Shown piece by piece: positions 51,580 to 59,809 of a stretch of DNA of 64,000 nucleotides (within the stretch, counting starts at the first letter, position 1; each line of letters starts with the position of its first letter). The notes below the pieces were generated by a model. It was not told where the DNA came from. It saw only the letters and a list, made by a program, of their open reading frames with translations, and ran no database searches. Origin of the DNA: Mesorhizobium sp. M2A.F.Ca.ET.046.03.2.1. Its GTDB lineage: Bacteria; Pseudomonadota; Alphaproteobacteria; Rhizobiales; Rhizobiaceae. The DNA is taken from assembly GCF_003952425.1 (NCBI RefSeq), contig NZ_CP034449.1:3224001-3288000 (forward strand), read 5' to 3'. A program made the translations under genes and the position numbers.

Positions 51580-52664
51580 GCCTTGGCCCCACGCCGGCCT
51601 GAGCCGACCAGGGGCGCGGACACGCTGTCGAGCGGCCAGCGCGAACGCGGCACGAAATCGGCGGTGTTCTCGTCGGCGATGCCGGCGCGCAGGCGTTCGA
51701 TGCCGGCCCAGGCGATCATCGCCGCATTGTCGGTGCACAGTTTCTGCGGCGGCGCGACGAAGGCGAAGCCGGCTTGCGCGCAAAGCGCTTCAAGCGTCGC
51801 CTTGATCGTGCGGTTGGCCGCGACGCCGCCGGCGACGACCAGCGCCGGCTTTGCCTGATCGGGAAATTCCTGGCGGAAGCGGGCAAGCGCGCGGCCGACA
51901 CGGTCGCCCAGCGCGTCGGCCACCGCGGCCTGGAACGAGGCGCAGATGTCGGCGACGTCCTGGTCGCTCAGCGGCGCAATCGCGGTCGCCGCCTGGCGCA
52001 CCGCCGTCTTCAGGCCGGAGAAGGAGAAATCCGGCTGCGCCGAGCCTTTCATCGGGCGCGGGAAGGCGAAGCCGCCGGCGTCGCCTGTCGCCGCCGCCTT
52101 CTCGACATTCGGGCCGCCGGGATAGGGCAGGCCGAGCATCTTGGCCGTCTTGTCGAAGGCCTCGCCGAGCGCATCGTCGATCGTGGTCGCCCAGCGCTGG
52201 TAGTCGCCGACGCCGCGCACCGCGACGATCTGGGTGTGGCCGCCGGAGACGAGCAGCAGAAGGTAAGGGAAGTCCAGCCCGTCGGTCAGCCGCGCGGTCA
52301 GCGCGTGGCCCTCGAGGTGGTTGATGGCGATCAGCGGCTTGTTCGCGGCGGCGGCGATCGCCTTGGCCGTCATCAGGCCGACGATCAGCCCGCCGACAAG
52401 GCCGGGACCGGCGGTGGCGGCGATGGCGTCGACCTCGTCTAGCGAGACGGACGAGTCGGCGAGCGCCGCCTCGACGATGCCGTCCAGCGCCTCGACATGG
52501 GCGCGCGCGGCGATCTCCGGCACGACGCCGCCGAAGGCGGCATGCTCCTCGATTTGACTTAACACCACGTTGGACAGGATTTCGGGCGCGGCGCCGCCGT
52601 CCAGCGCCACAACGCTGGCCGCCGTCTCGTCGCAGCTCGTCTCAATGCCCAGAACGCGGATCAA
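51576..52664 (-). CDS. tsaD: tRNA threonylcarbamoyladenosine transferase TsaD
   Basis: Transfers the threonylcarbamoyl group to A37 of ANN-reading tRNAs with TsaB/TsaE. 362 residues from TTG 52664 ([19 protein letters not shown]); no ATG fits. Metal-binding His116 and His120 in [12 protein letters not shown] (E. coli 111/115), ASKH-fold signatures [28 protein letters not shown] and [13 protein letters not shown]. It is divergent from hemC across 209 bp that contain a family C repeat, so the shared upstream region is largely repeat. Confidence 0.96.
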   Translation of the reverse strand: MIRVLGIETSCDETAASVVALDGGAAPEILSNVVLSQIEEHAAFGGVVPEIAARAHVEALDGIVEAALADSSVSLDEVDAIAATAGPGLVGGLIVGLMTAKAIAAAANKPLIAINHLEGHALTARLTDGLDFPYLLLLVSGGHTQIVAVRGVGDYQRWATTIDDALGEAFDKTAKMLGLPYPGGPNVEKAAATGDAGGFAFPRPMKGSAQPDFSFSGLKTAVRQAATAIAPLSDQDVADICASFQAAVADALGDRVGRALARFRQEFPDQAKPALVVAGGVAANRTIKATLEALCAQAGFAFVAPPQKLCTDNAAMIAWAGIERLRAGIADENTADFVPRSRWPLDSVSAPLVGSGRRGAKA

Positions 52665-52707
52665 TTGGTCGCTAGCTCAAAGATTGTATCACCAGAGGTC
52701 TATCGAT

Positions 52708-52826
52708 ATTCAGGTGATGCCGGCCTGCAAATGACGGGTTCCTGCGCTTCCGGTGCTCACGTACTTCAAGTACGCTCCGCTCCGGTTCTCGGAACCCACC
52801 ATTTTTCGGCTCGGCCTGACCTGAAT
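52708..52826. repeat. Family C palindromic element (copy C3)
   Basis: ATTCAGGTGATGCCGGCC ... CACGTACTTCAAGTACG ... GGCCTGACCTGAAT. It lies in the divergent tsaD-hemC promoter region, unlike copies C1 and C2, which separate convergent genes. Confidence 0.9.
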
Positions 52827-52873
52827 CTCGACAGACCTCGGCCAAGGACGGGGGTTATCACGGACCGCGCGCC

Positions 52874-53797
52874 ATGCAAACTTTGAAAATCGGAACACGC
52901 GGCAGCCCGCTGGCGCTGGCCCAGGCGCATGAGACGCGGGCGCGGCTGATGCAGGCGCACGGGCTGCCCGAGCAAGCCTTCGAAGTGATTGCGATCTCGA
53001 CCAGCGGCGACCGCATCCAGGACCGGCCGCTCTCGGAAGCCGGCGGCAAGGGCCTGTTCACCAAGGAAATCGAGGAAGCGCTGCTCGACGGCCGCATCGA
53101 CATCGCCGTGCATTCGTCGAAGGACATGCCGACGGTGCTGCCCGACGGGCTGGAGCTTGTCACCTTCCTGCCGCGCGAGGACGCGCGCGACGCTTTCATC
53201 GGCAAACGGGTGAAGCGGATCGCCGACCTGCCGCATGGCGCAGTGGTCGGTTCGTCGTCGCTCAGGCGCCAGGCGCTGCTTCGCCGTATGCGGCCGGATT
53301 TCGAGGTGGTGATCTTCCGCGGCAATGTGCAGACAAGGCTGCGCAAGCTCGACGAAGGCGTCGCCGAGGGCACCATCCTGGCCTATGCCGGGCTGAAGCG
53401 GCTCGGGCTCGAACATGTCGTCACCGACCTGATGTCGCTCGAGGATTTCCCGCCGGCGCCGGGGCAAGGCGCGATCGGCATCGAAACCCGTGTCGGCGAC
53501 CGCGAGGTCGAAAAAATGCTGGCGGCGATCCATCATGTGCCGACCGGCCAGGCGCTCGCCTGCGAGCGCGCTTTCCTCGCCGCGCTCGACGGCTCCTGCC
53601 GCACGCCGATCGCCGGCCATGCGACGGTCGCAGGCGAAAAACTGTCCTTCGCCGGGCTGATCATCTCGCCCGATGGCTCGCAATCGCATGAGGTGCGGCT
53701 GGAAGGCGAGGCCGCGGACGCGGCGGAGATCGGGCTGAACGCCGCGCGGACGGTCCGCGCCAGGGCGGGCGCTGAATTCTTCGACGGCTGGGCCTGA
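52874..53797 (+). CDS. hemC: Hydroxymethylbilane synthase (porphobilinogen deaminase)
   Basis: Polymerises four porphobilinogens in haem and cobalamin synthesis. 307 residues. [21 protein letters not shown] (in part), the catalytic Asp in [10 protein letters not shown] (Asp84), [12 protein letters not shown] and the cofactor-bearing Cys242 in [11 protein letters not shown], the same number as E. coli. The dipyrromethane cofactor is thus retained. hemD starts 1 bp after the stop. First gene of hemC-hemD-mic60-hemY-like-terB. Confidence 0.97.
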   Translation: MQTLKIGTRGSPLALAQAHETRARLMQAHGLPEQAFEVIAISTSGDRIQDRPLSEAGGKGLFTKEIEEALLDGRIDIAVHSSKDMPTVLPDGLELVTFLPREDARDAFIGKRVKRIADLPHGAVVGSSSLRRQALLRRMRPDFEVVIFRGNVQTRLRKLDEGVAEGTILAYAGLKRLGLEHVVTDLMSLEDFPPAPGQGAIGIETRVGDREVEKMLAAIHHVPTGQALACERAFLAALDGSCRTPIAGHATVAGEKLSFAGLIISPDGSQSHEVRLEGEAADAAEIGLNAARTVRARAGAEFFDGWA

Positions 53798-53798
53798 C

Positions 53799-54512
53799 AT
53801 GGTCCGCGTCCTGGTGACGAGGCCGGAGCCCGGCGCGTCGCGCACGGCGCGACACCTCGAAGCCCTGGGATTTCAGCCTGTCCTGCTGCCGCTTACCGAG
53901 ACGAGGGCATTGCCGGTCGAGTCGGCCATCGGCGCCGATGCCGTCGCGGTTGCGGTCACCAGCGCCAATGCGGTGCGCCATGCGCCAAAGCCGCTGGTCG
54001 CGTCGCTTGCGGAACTGCCATGCCACGCGGTCGGCAAACGGACGGCCGAGGCCTGCCGGGCGGTGGGATTTTTATCGGTCGCGGAAGGTCCGGGCGATGC
54101 CGAGGCGCTGGCCGACGCCATCGCCGGCGGCCTTGCCGGCAAGGCAATCGTCTATCTGTGCGGCCGCGTCCGCTTTCCGGTGTTCGAGCAGCGGCTGACG
54201 GCGGCCGGCGTGCATGTCCAGGCAATCGAGACCTACGACACGACAGGCGTCGACTATGGCGATGCCGATGTGGTCGCCCGCCTGTCGGGCCGGCCGGTCG
54301 AGGCCGCGCTGCTCTATTCAGCCAAGGCCAGCTTAGCGCTGGTCGGCCTGATGGCGCGGCCGACACTACGGTATCTCTTTGAAAAAACGCAGTTCCTGGC
54401 GCTCTCGACGCGCGTCGGCCAGCCGATGGAAGGCATTGCCGGCAGCAGGGTCCGCGTCGCATCCCAGCCTGAGGAAGAGGCGTTGCTCGCGCTTTTGTCG
54501 CAACCGCGCTAG
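53799..54512 (+). CDS. hemD: Uroporphyrinogen-III synthase
   Basis: Closes hydroxymethylbilane to uroporphyrinogen III. 237 residues. This is a fast-evolving family recognised here by VRVLVTRPEPGASRTARHLEALGF (in part), AVAVTSANAVRHA, CHAVGKRTAEACRAVGF and the late ALLYSAKASLALVGLM. Placement immediately after hemC supports it. About 105 bp separate it from the mic60-like gene. Confidence 0.9.
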   Translation: MVRVLVTRPEPGASRTARHLEALGFQPVLLPLTETRALPVESAIGADAVAVAVTSANAVRHAPKPLVASLAELPCHAVGKRTAEACRAVGFLSVAEGPGDAEALADAIAGGLAGKAIVYLCGRVRFPVFEQRLTAAGVHVQAIETYDTTGVDYGDADVVARLSGRPVEAALLYSAKASLALVGLMARPTLRYLFEKTQFLALSTRVGQPMEGIAGSRVRVASQPEEEALLALLSQPR

Positions 54513-54617
54513 GCCGCGTCATCACACCGCCCCTTTTCACCGCTTGGTGATGTGCTAGAGCATCCTGACGCTCTGGACCCTTCGATCCATTCCCAAGCCA
54601 TTTTGCGGAGCCCAAGC

Positions 54618-56078
54618 ATGGTCAAGACGCCGAAGATGCGACATTCGAAGACCCGGCGCGAGCCGGTGACCATCGAACTCGAGCCCGGCGCCGTCTCGCG
54701 AATCACCGACGAGGATGCCGCGAAGGCCAAGGCCGCACAGACCGACGAGGCGAAGGCGGAAGAGGCTGCGGCCGCTTCGCAGCCGGAGGCGCCGGAAGAG
54801 CCCATCCATGCCGAGCAGGCCGATATCGAGCCGTGGGAGCATAGCGACGCCGCCCAGGCAGCGGCCGGGGCCGGCAAGGACGAGCCCGAGGCGCCGTATC
54901 CAGGCGGCTCCGATGAGCCGAAGAGCCAGCCCCAGGGCTTCGACTACAATTTCGAGGACGCATCCGCTGCCGCTGCCGGCGCCCCGGCAGCGAAATCAAG
55001 CGAGATGCGAAGCGAGGCACGGGGTGAGGATCGCGCGCCGCAGCCGTCGAGGAGAACCGGCGTCAGCGCCATCGCAGCGGGGGTCATCGGCGGCGTGATC
55101 GCGCTTGCCGGCGCCGGCCTGCTGCAGGCGGTCGGCCTGCTTGGCGCGCCGGGATCGAACGGCGGATCGCTCGAAGGCGTCAATGGCGAGATCGCGTCGC
55201 TGAAAAGCGAGATCGCGGCGCTGAAGGAAAGCGGCGACAAGGGAGCCTCCGCCAAGGTCGAGGGTCTGTCCACGGCGATCGAGCAGGTCAAGTCCGATGT
55301 GGCGGCGTTGAAATCCTCGGCGGGGCAAGGCGGTGACAGTGCCGCGCTCAAGGCGCTCGGCGACAAGGTCGGCCAGATCGAGACCGCCGTTGCCGATCTG
55401 CAGAAGAACCGCAATGCGGCGCCCGTCGATCTCGGTCCGCTCAACGAGAAGATAGCCGGGCTCGACGCTCTGGTGAAATCGACCGGCGACGCGGCCAAGG
55501 CCGAGGATGGCCGGCTGGCGGCGCTGGAACAGTCCGTGTCGCAGCTTTCCGGCAAGGTCGAGGCGCAGGCCTCGCAGCCCAAGATCGCGCTGGCCATTGC
55601 CGCCTCGGCGCTGAAGTCGGCGCTCGACCGCGGCGCGCCCTTCGCGACCGAGCTCGACACCTTCGCGGCCATCGCGCCGGACGCGCCCGAGCTCGCGGCG
55701 CTGCGCTCCTATGCCGACAAGGGCGTGCCGACCCGCGCCACCATCGCGTCGGAGGCCGAAGCCGCCGCAAACGCCATGGTCGAGGCGGCAAAGCCTGTCG
55801 ACCAGGATGCCGGTTTCTTCCAGAGCCTGGTGTCGAGCGCGGAATCGCTGGTCAAGGTGCGGCCGGTCGGCAGCGTTGAAGGCAACGGCGCGCCCGAAAC
55901 CGTCGCCCGCATGGAAGTGGCGGTCAACCAGGGCGACTACGCCAAGGCGCTCAGCGAGTATGACACGCTGCCCGACGCCTCAAAGGCCGCCGGCGCCGAC
56001 TTTGCCGGCAAACTGAAGGCGCGGCTGGAGGTCGAAAAGCAGCTCGAAGCGCTGATTGCCGGCGCGACGAAGGCGTGA
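54618..56078 (+). CDS. Mic60/mitofilin-like inner-membrane protein
   Basis: 486 residues from ATG 54618. An acidic, Ala/Glu-rich cytoplasmic head of about 145 residues, one transmembrane helix (SAIAAGVIGGVIALAGAGLL, about 150-170), a periplasmic coiled coil (about 185-330: EIASLKSEIAALKESGDK, IEQVKSDVAALKSS), then a C-terminal helical mitofilin-type domain (SQPKIALAIAASALKSALDRG, in part; RMEVAVNQGDYAKALSEYD). Alphaproteobacterial Mic60 shapes the inner membrane and is typically encoded between hemD and the Orf52/HemY-type gene, exactly as here. Assignment rests on architecture plus context. Confidence 0.85.
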   Translation: MVKTPKMRHSKTRREPVTIELEPGAVSRITDEDAAKAKAAQTDEAKAEEAAAASQPEAPEEPIHAEQADIEPWEHSDAAQAAAGAGKDEPEAPYPGGSDEPKSQPQGFDYNFEDASAAAAGAPAAKSSEMRSEARGEDRAPQPSRRTGVSAIAAGVIGGVIALAGAGLLQAVGLLGAPGSNGGSLEGVNGEIASLKSEIAALKESGDKGASAKVEGLSTAIEQVKSDVAALKSSAGQGGDSAALKALGDKVGQIETAVADLQKNRNAAPVDLGPLNEKIAGLDALVKSTGDAAKAEDGRLAALEQSVSQLSGKVEAQASQPKIALAIAASALKSALDRGAPFATELDTFAAIAPDAPELAALRSYADKGVPTRATIASEAEAAANAMVEAAKPVDQDAGFFQSLVSSAESLVKVRPVGSVEGNGAPETVARMEVAVNQGDYAKALSEYDTLPDASKAAGADFAGKLKARLEVEKQLEALIAGATKA

Positions 56079-56088
56079 GGACGACACG

Positions 56089-57657
56089 ATGATCCGCCTT
56101 CTCGTTTTCCTCGCCGTCGTCTTCGCGCTGGGGCTGGGCTTTGCCTGGCTGGCCGACCGTCCGGGCGAGATGCTCGTCACCTTCAACGGCTACCAGTACC
56201 AGGTCACGCTGATGGTGGCGGCGGTGGCGATCGCCGGCGTGGTCGCCGCGGTGATGATCGTCTGGTGGCTGATCAAGTCGCTGTGGAACAGCCCCTATAC
56301 GATCTCGCGCTATTTCCGCGTGCGCCGCCGCGACCGCGGCTACCAGGCGCTGTCGACCGGCATGATCGCGGCCGGCGCCGGCGACGGCGCGCTGGCGCGC
56401 AAGAAGACCAAGGAAGCGGCGAAGCTGATCAGCGCCGACCAGGAGCCGTTGATCAACCTGCTCGACGCACAGGCCTCGCTGCTCGAGGGCGATCATGAAG
56501 GCGCGCGCGAGAAATTCGAGCGCATGCTCGACGATCCCGAGATGCGGCTGCTCGGCCTGCGCGGGCTTTATCTCGAGGCCGAGCGGCTCGGCGACCGCAA
56601 CGCCGCGCGCCACTATGCCGGCCGCGCGGCGGCGGTGGCGCCGCAGCTCGCCTGGGCGGCGGAGTCGACGCTGGAGGAACTGACCGAACGTGGCGACTGG
56701 GACGGCGCGCTGAAGCTGGTCGAGGCGCAGAAATCGACCAGGCAGATCGAACGCGATGCCGCCAACCGCCGTCGCGCCGTGCTGCTGACGGCCAAGGCGC
56801 AGGCGCTGGTCGACAGCGACCCGAACGCGGCCCGCACCGCGGCGCTCGAGGCCAACAAGCTGGCGCCCGATTTCGCGCCGGCCGCGGTGATCGCCGCCGA
56901 TCTGGTTATCCGGCAAAACGACGTGCGCAAGGGCTCCAAGATCCTGGAAGCCGCCTGGAAGGCCGAGCCGCATCCCGACATTGCCGAGCTTTACACGCAT
57001 GCGAGGCCGGGCGACGCCGTGCTCGACCGTCTCAACCGGGCAAAGAAGCTGCAGGAATTGAAGAAGAACCACGCCGAGTCGTCGATGGCCGTGGCGCGGG
57101 CGGCGCTCGACGCGCAGGACTTCGCCACCGCGCGGCGCGAGGCGGAGGCCGCGATCCGCATGGATCGCCGCGAGGGCGCCTATCTTCTGCTCGCCGATAT
57201 CGAGGAAGCCGAGACCGGCGACCAAGGCAAGGTCAGGCAGCTGCTGTCCAAAGCCGTACGTGCGCCGCGCGATCCGGCCTGGGTGGCGGACGGCGTCATC
57301 TCCGAGCGCTGGGCGCCGGTGTCGCCGGTCACCGGCAAGCTCGACGCCTTCACCTGGCGCGCGCCGATGGAGCGGCTCGGCCAGTTGATCGACAGCGAGA
57401 CGGACGCTGCGGTGCCGGCGATCGCAGCTGCGCCTCCGGCCGAACCCGCTGAAAAGGCGATCGACATTGTTGCCGACGCGCCCGCCGAGAAGCCGGCGCC
57501 GGCGAATGGCGGCGAGAAGGACGCGGCTGTTACGGAGGATGTCAGCGAAGCTCAAACCGCCAGGCGGGGTTCGGAATTGCCTCCTCTGCCCGACGATCCG
57601 GGTGTCGCGCCGGAAGAGGAAGCGGAAAAATCGCCGCGCCGGTTTCGTTTGTTCTGA
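56089..57657 (+). CDS. HemY-type TPR membrane protein (Orf52)
   Basis: 522 residues from ATG 56089. Two transmembrane helices, RLLVFLAVVFALGLGFAWLAD and VTLMVAAVAIAGVVAAVMIVWW, precede the HemY_N signature SPYTISRYFRVRRRDRGYQALSTGMIA (in part). TPR-like helix pairs follow (LEGDHEGAREKFERML, AARHYAGRAAAVAPQLAWAA), and finally an acidic, Ala/Pro-rich tail. Despite the name it is not the haem enzyme; in alphaproteobacteria it is the Mic60 neighbour and a candidate partner in membrane shaping. 11 bp after the mic60-like stop. Confidence 0.88.
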   Translation: MIRLLVFLAVVFALGLGFAWLADRPGEMLVTFNGYQYQVTLMVAAVAIAGVVAAVMIVWWLIKSLWNSPYTISRYFRVRRRDRGYQALSTGMIAAGAGDGALARKKTKEAAKLISADQEPLINLLDAQASLLEGDHEGAREKFERMLDDPEMRLLGLRGLYLEAERLGDRNAARHYAGRAAAVAPQLAWAAESTLEELTERGDWDGALKLVEAQKSTRQIERDAANRRRAVLLTAKAQALVDSDPNAARTAALEANKLAPDFAPAAVIAADLVIRQNDVRKGSKILEAAWKAEPHPDIAELYTHARPGDAVLDRLNRAKKLQELKKNHAESSMAVARAALDAQDFATARREAEAAIRMDRREGAYLLLADIEEAETGDQGKVRQLLSKAVRAPRDPAWVADGVISERWAPVSPVTGKLDAFTWRAPMERLGQLIDSETDAAVPAIAAAPPAEPAEKAIDIVADAPAEKPAPANGGEKDAAVTEDVSEAQTARRGSELPPLPDDPGVAPEEEAEKSPRRFRLF

Positions 57658-57690
57658 GGCAGGGTTTTGGCGGGTAGGGAAAAGGTATCG

Positions 57691-58170
57691 ATGTTCGAGC
57701 GCGTATTGGCCTTCCTGAGGGACCTACCGGGAGGCGGCGAGGCCAAGCCGAGCGCCGACGATCCGCGCGTCGCGGCTTCCGCGTTGCTCTACCATGTGAT
57801 GAACGCCGACGGCGTGCGCCAGGACGTCGAATGGGAGCGCTTCAAGCAGATCCTGGCCGAGACCTATTCGGTGAGCGGCGAGGAGCTCGACGCGCTGGCC
57901 GCGGCCGGCGAGCGCGCCGACAATGAGGCGATCGACCTCTACGCCTTCACCAGCGTCTTGAAGCGCGATCTCGACGCCGAGGCGCGCAAGGCCTTCATCG
58001 GCCTGATGTGGGAAATCGTCTATGCCGACGGCGAGCTTGACGAGCTGGAGGACAACACCGTCTGGCGGGTCGCCGAGCTGATCGGCGTCGAGCGCCGTGA
58101 CCGCATCGAGGCGCGCCGCAAGGCGGCGGCGCAGGTGCCCGGCGCGCGGGGCAAGTCGAGCGACGAATAA
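57691..58170 (+). CDS. TerB family protein
   Basis: 159 residues from ATG 57691 (AAAAGG at 57680-57685). Helical domain of the TerB/DjlA type with two acidic calcium/metal-like motifs: ALLYHVMNADGVRQDVEWERF (in part) and GLMWEIVYADGELDELEDNTVWRVAELIG (in part). Also called tellurite-resistance TerB, but the other ter genes are absent, so tellurite resistance is not implied. Located as the last gene of the hemC operon direction, 33 bp after the HemY-type gene. Confidence 0.88.
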   Translation: MFERVLAFLRDLPGGGEAKPSADDPRVAASALLYHVMNADGVRQDVEWERFKQILAETYSVSGEELDALAAAGERADNEAIDLYAFTSVLKRDLDAEARKAFIGLMWEIVYADGELDELEDNTVWRVAELIGVERRDRIEARRKAAAQVPGARGKSSDE

Positions 58171-58188
58171 CGGGACCCATCGCCTTCC

Positions 58189-58905
58189 ATGCCACCCAGA
58201 GCGAGGCCGAGACCAAAAATCCTGATCGTGCTGCATCAGGAAACGTCGAGCCCCGGCCGCGTCGGCCATATGCTGCTGGAAGAAGGTTTCGACCTCGACA
58301 TCCGCAGACCGCCATTGGGCGACGAATTGCCCTGCACGTTGGACGGCCATGCCGGCGCGGTGGTGTTCGGCGGGCCGATGAGCGCCAATGACGAGGACGA
58401 GTTCGTCCGCCGCGAGACCGACTGGCTGCAAATCCCGCTGAAGGAGAACCGGCCGTTCCTCGGCATCTGCCTCGGCGCGCAGATGCTCGCCAACCATCTC
58501 GGCGGCAAGGTCGAGGGCCATGGCGATGGGTTGGTCGAGATCGGCTGGTATCCGCTGAAGGCGACCGAGGCCGGCAAGCAGCTGCTGCACTGGCCGGAAA
58601 TGGTCTACCAGTTCCACCGCGAGGGCTTTTCGCTGCCGAAGGAAGCGACGCTGCTGGCGACAGCGGAAACCTATCCCAACCAGGCGTTTCGTTACGGCGA
58701 GAACGCCTGGGGTATCCAGTTCCATGGCGAGCTGACCCGGATAATGATGCATCGCTGGGTGGTGCGCGGCGCGCATCGCTTCGAGCTCCCCGGCGCCCAG
58801 CCCGGCCGCGACCATCTCGGCGGCCGGCTGATCTGGGACATGCACCTCAAGCGCTGGCTGGGTGAGTTTTTGGGGCTGATTTTTGGCAGGCCGGCGGCGG
58901 GGTAA
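58189..58905 (+). CDS. Class I glutamine amidotransferase-like protein
   Basis: 238 residues. Nucleophile Cys in GICLGAQMLANHLGG (about residue 95), the oxyanion Gly-rich loop VVFGGPMSANDEDEF (about 57), and His/Glu in WGIQFHGELT (about 178): a complete triad. It resembles GMP-synthase-like amidotransferases that lack a synthase domain (YfeJ type), probably acting as gamma-glutamyl or amide hydrolases. The substrate is unknown. It starts 18 bp after the terB-like gene. Confidence 0.88.
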   Translation: MPPRARPRPKILIVLHQETSSPGRVGHMLLEEGFDLDIRRPPLGDELPCTLDGHAGAVVFGGPMSANDEDEFVRRETDWLQIPLKENRPFLGICLGAQMLANHLGGKVEGHGDGLVEIGWYPLKATEAGKQLLHWPEMVYQFHREGFSLPKEATLLATAETYPNQAFRYGENAWGIQFHGELTRIMMHRWVVRGAHRFELPGAQPGRDHLGGRLIWDMHLKRWLGEFLGLIFGRPAAG

Positions 58906-58978
58906 AGTCAACCGAATGTGCTTCGAACGGCTGTGCTCGACTCAAAAAACCGCCTCCGCCTTCAAGGATTTTGCTCGC

Positions 58979-59081
58979 TAGAGCGTTTCACCGTTTCACG
59001 GAAACGGCGAACCTCTCTATCTCTTTGTCTTGACGCAATTCCTGACGGAAAACCGCTCACACTTTTCCTGGAATTGCTTTA
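58979..59081. repeat. Family A palindromic element (copy A3)
   Basis: Same orientation as the copy at 27361: TAGAGCGTTTCACCGTTTCA ... CTCTATCTCTTTGTCTTGAC ... GCAATTCC ... TTTTCCTGGAATTGC. On the minus strand its last 25 bases encode the C terminus and stop codon of the next gene. Confidence 0.9.
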
Positions 59082-59329
59082 GTAACCTCCTGTATTTTCT
59101 CGAGGAGATTTTTGACGAGCAGCCGGTAGACGCGCGTGAGTTCGTCCGGCGACAATTCAACTCTGATGTCGTACTTGCCGGAATAGTTCGCCTGGAGATC
59201 AACGGTGCCGAACAGCGTCGTCGCGCCATCGCGAATGTCGGTGGCCACGATCATGTTCGCCAATGGCTGATCCAGCAGAATGACGCCTGGTTCTCCTGGA
59301 TGATTGTGCGTTGTCGTGCGTATTTTCAC
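59057..59329 (-). CDS. Small hypothetical protein whose 3' end lies in a repeat
   Basis: 90 residues from GTG 59329 (AGGAGG 9 bp upstream, strong). MKIRTTTHNHPGEPGVILLD, then NMIVATDIRDGATTLFGTVDLQ (in part), then an amphipathic helix ELTRVYRLLVKNLLEKIQEV (in part). The final residues TKAIPGKV and the stop are encoded by the family A element at 58979-59081. No family was recognised. GC content is lower than in the neighbouring housekeeping genes. Confidence 0.65.
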   Translation of the reverse strand: MKIRTTTHNHPGEPGVILLDQPLANMIVATDIRDGATTLFGTVDLQANYSGKYDIRVELSPDELTRVYRLLVKNLLEKIQEVTKAIPGKV

Positions 59330-59493
59330 AACGTAAACCTCCTGTCAGGTGAGAGCCCGCCTCGCCACATCAGCATCGGGCCCTGTCCAAGATAGAAGCC
59401 CTCCCCTCGAAACGCGAGGAACAAAAACGGATGGTATCGGTGCGGCCCCGAATCTGTGTTATTCGCCGCCCCATCAATCAAAAGGAAAATATT

Positions 59494-59724
59494 GTGAGCG
59501 AACTGACCTTGGCCGAGGCGACCGAAAACATCTATGCCTCACTCCGAGCGGACAATGCCGACCTCGATGCGCATATCGCAACCCTCAAGGCGGCACTGGC
59601 ACGAGAGGGAAAGAAACAGGCGGTTTTCGATCCAACCAGGCTGGTGCAGAACAACCGCGCCGGGCGCAAGTTGATGCAGGCCTATTTTCGTCAGCGCGGC
59701 GTCAGCGTGAGCTTCTCGGAGTAG
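59494..59724 (+). CDS. Small helical hypothetical protein
   Basis: 76 residues from GTG 59494 (AAGGAAA 7 bp upstream); the longer frame from 59431 has no ribosome site. ELTLAEATENIYASLRAD, then NADLDAHIATLKAALAREGK and a basic C-terminal helix RAGRKLMQAYFRQRGVSVSF. It is highly charged with no membrane segment. Pattern suggests a helix-turn-helix-like or nucleic-acid-binding small protein, but no known family was recognised. Convergent with the MFS gene. Confidence 0.6.
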   Translation: MSELTLAEATENIYASLRADNADLDAHIATLKAALAREGKKQAVFDPTRLVQNNRAGRKLMQAYFRQRGVSVSFSE

Positions 59725-59809
59725 GTCTGCTCGCGACCCGTCTCGTTGACCGACGGCGCAGCCTGATCGGCTCCAGCGTCGGATTTGGCGGCTTAGATAC
59801 AGGGCGCGA

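Noticed and set aside
57691..58170. Tellurite-resistance operon
   Set aside because: Only a TerB-domain gene is present; terA, terC, terD and terE are absent.
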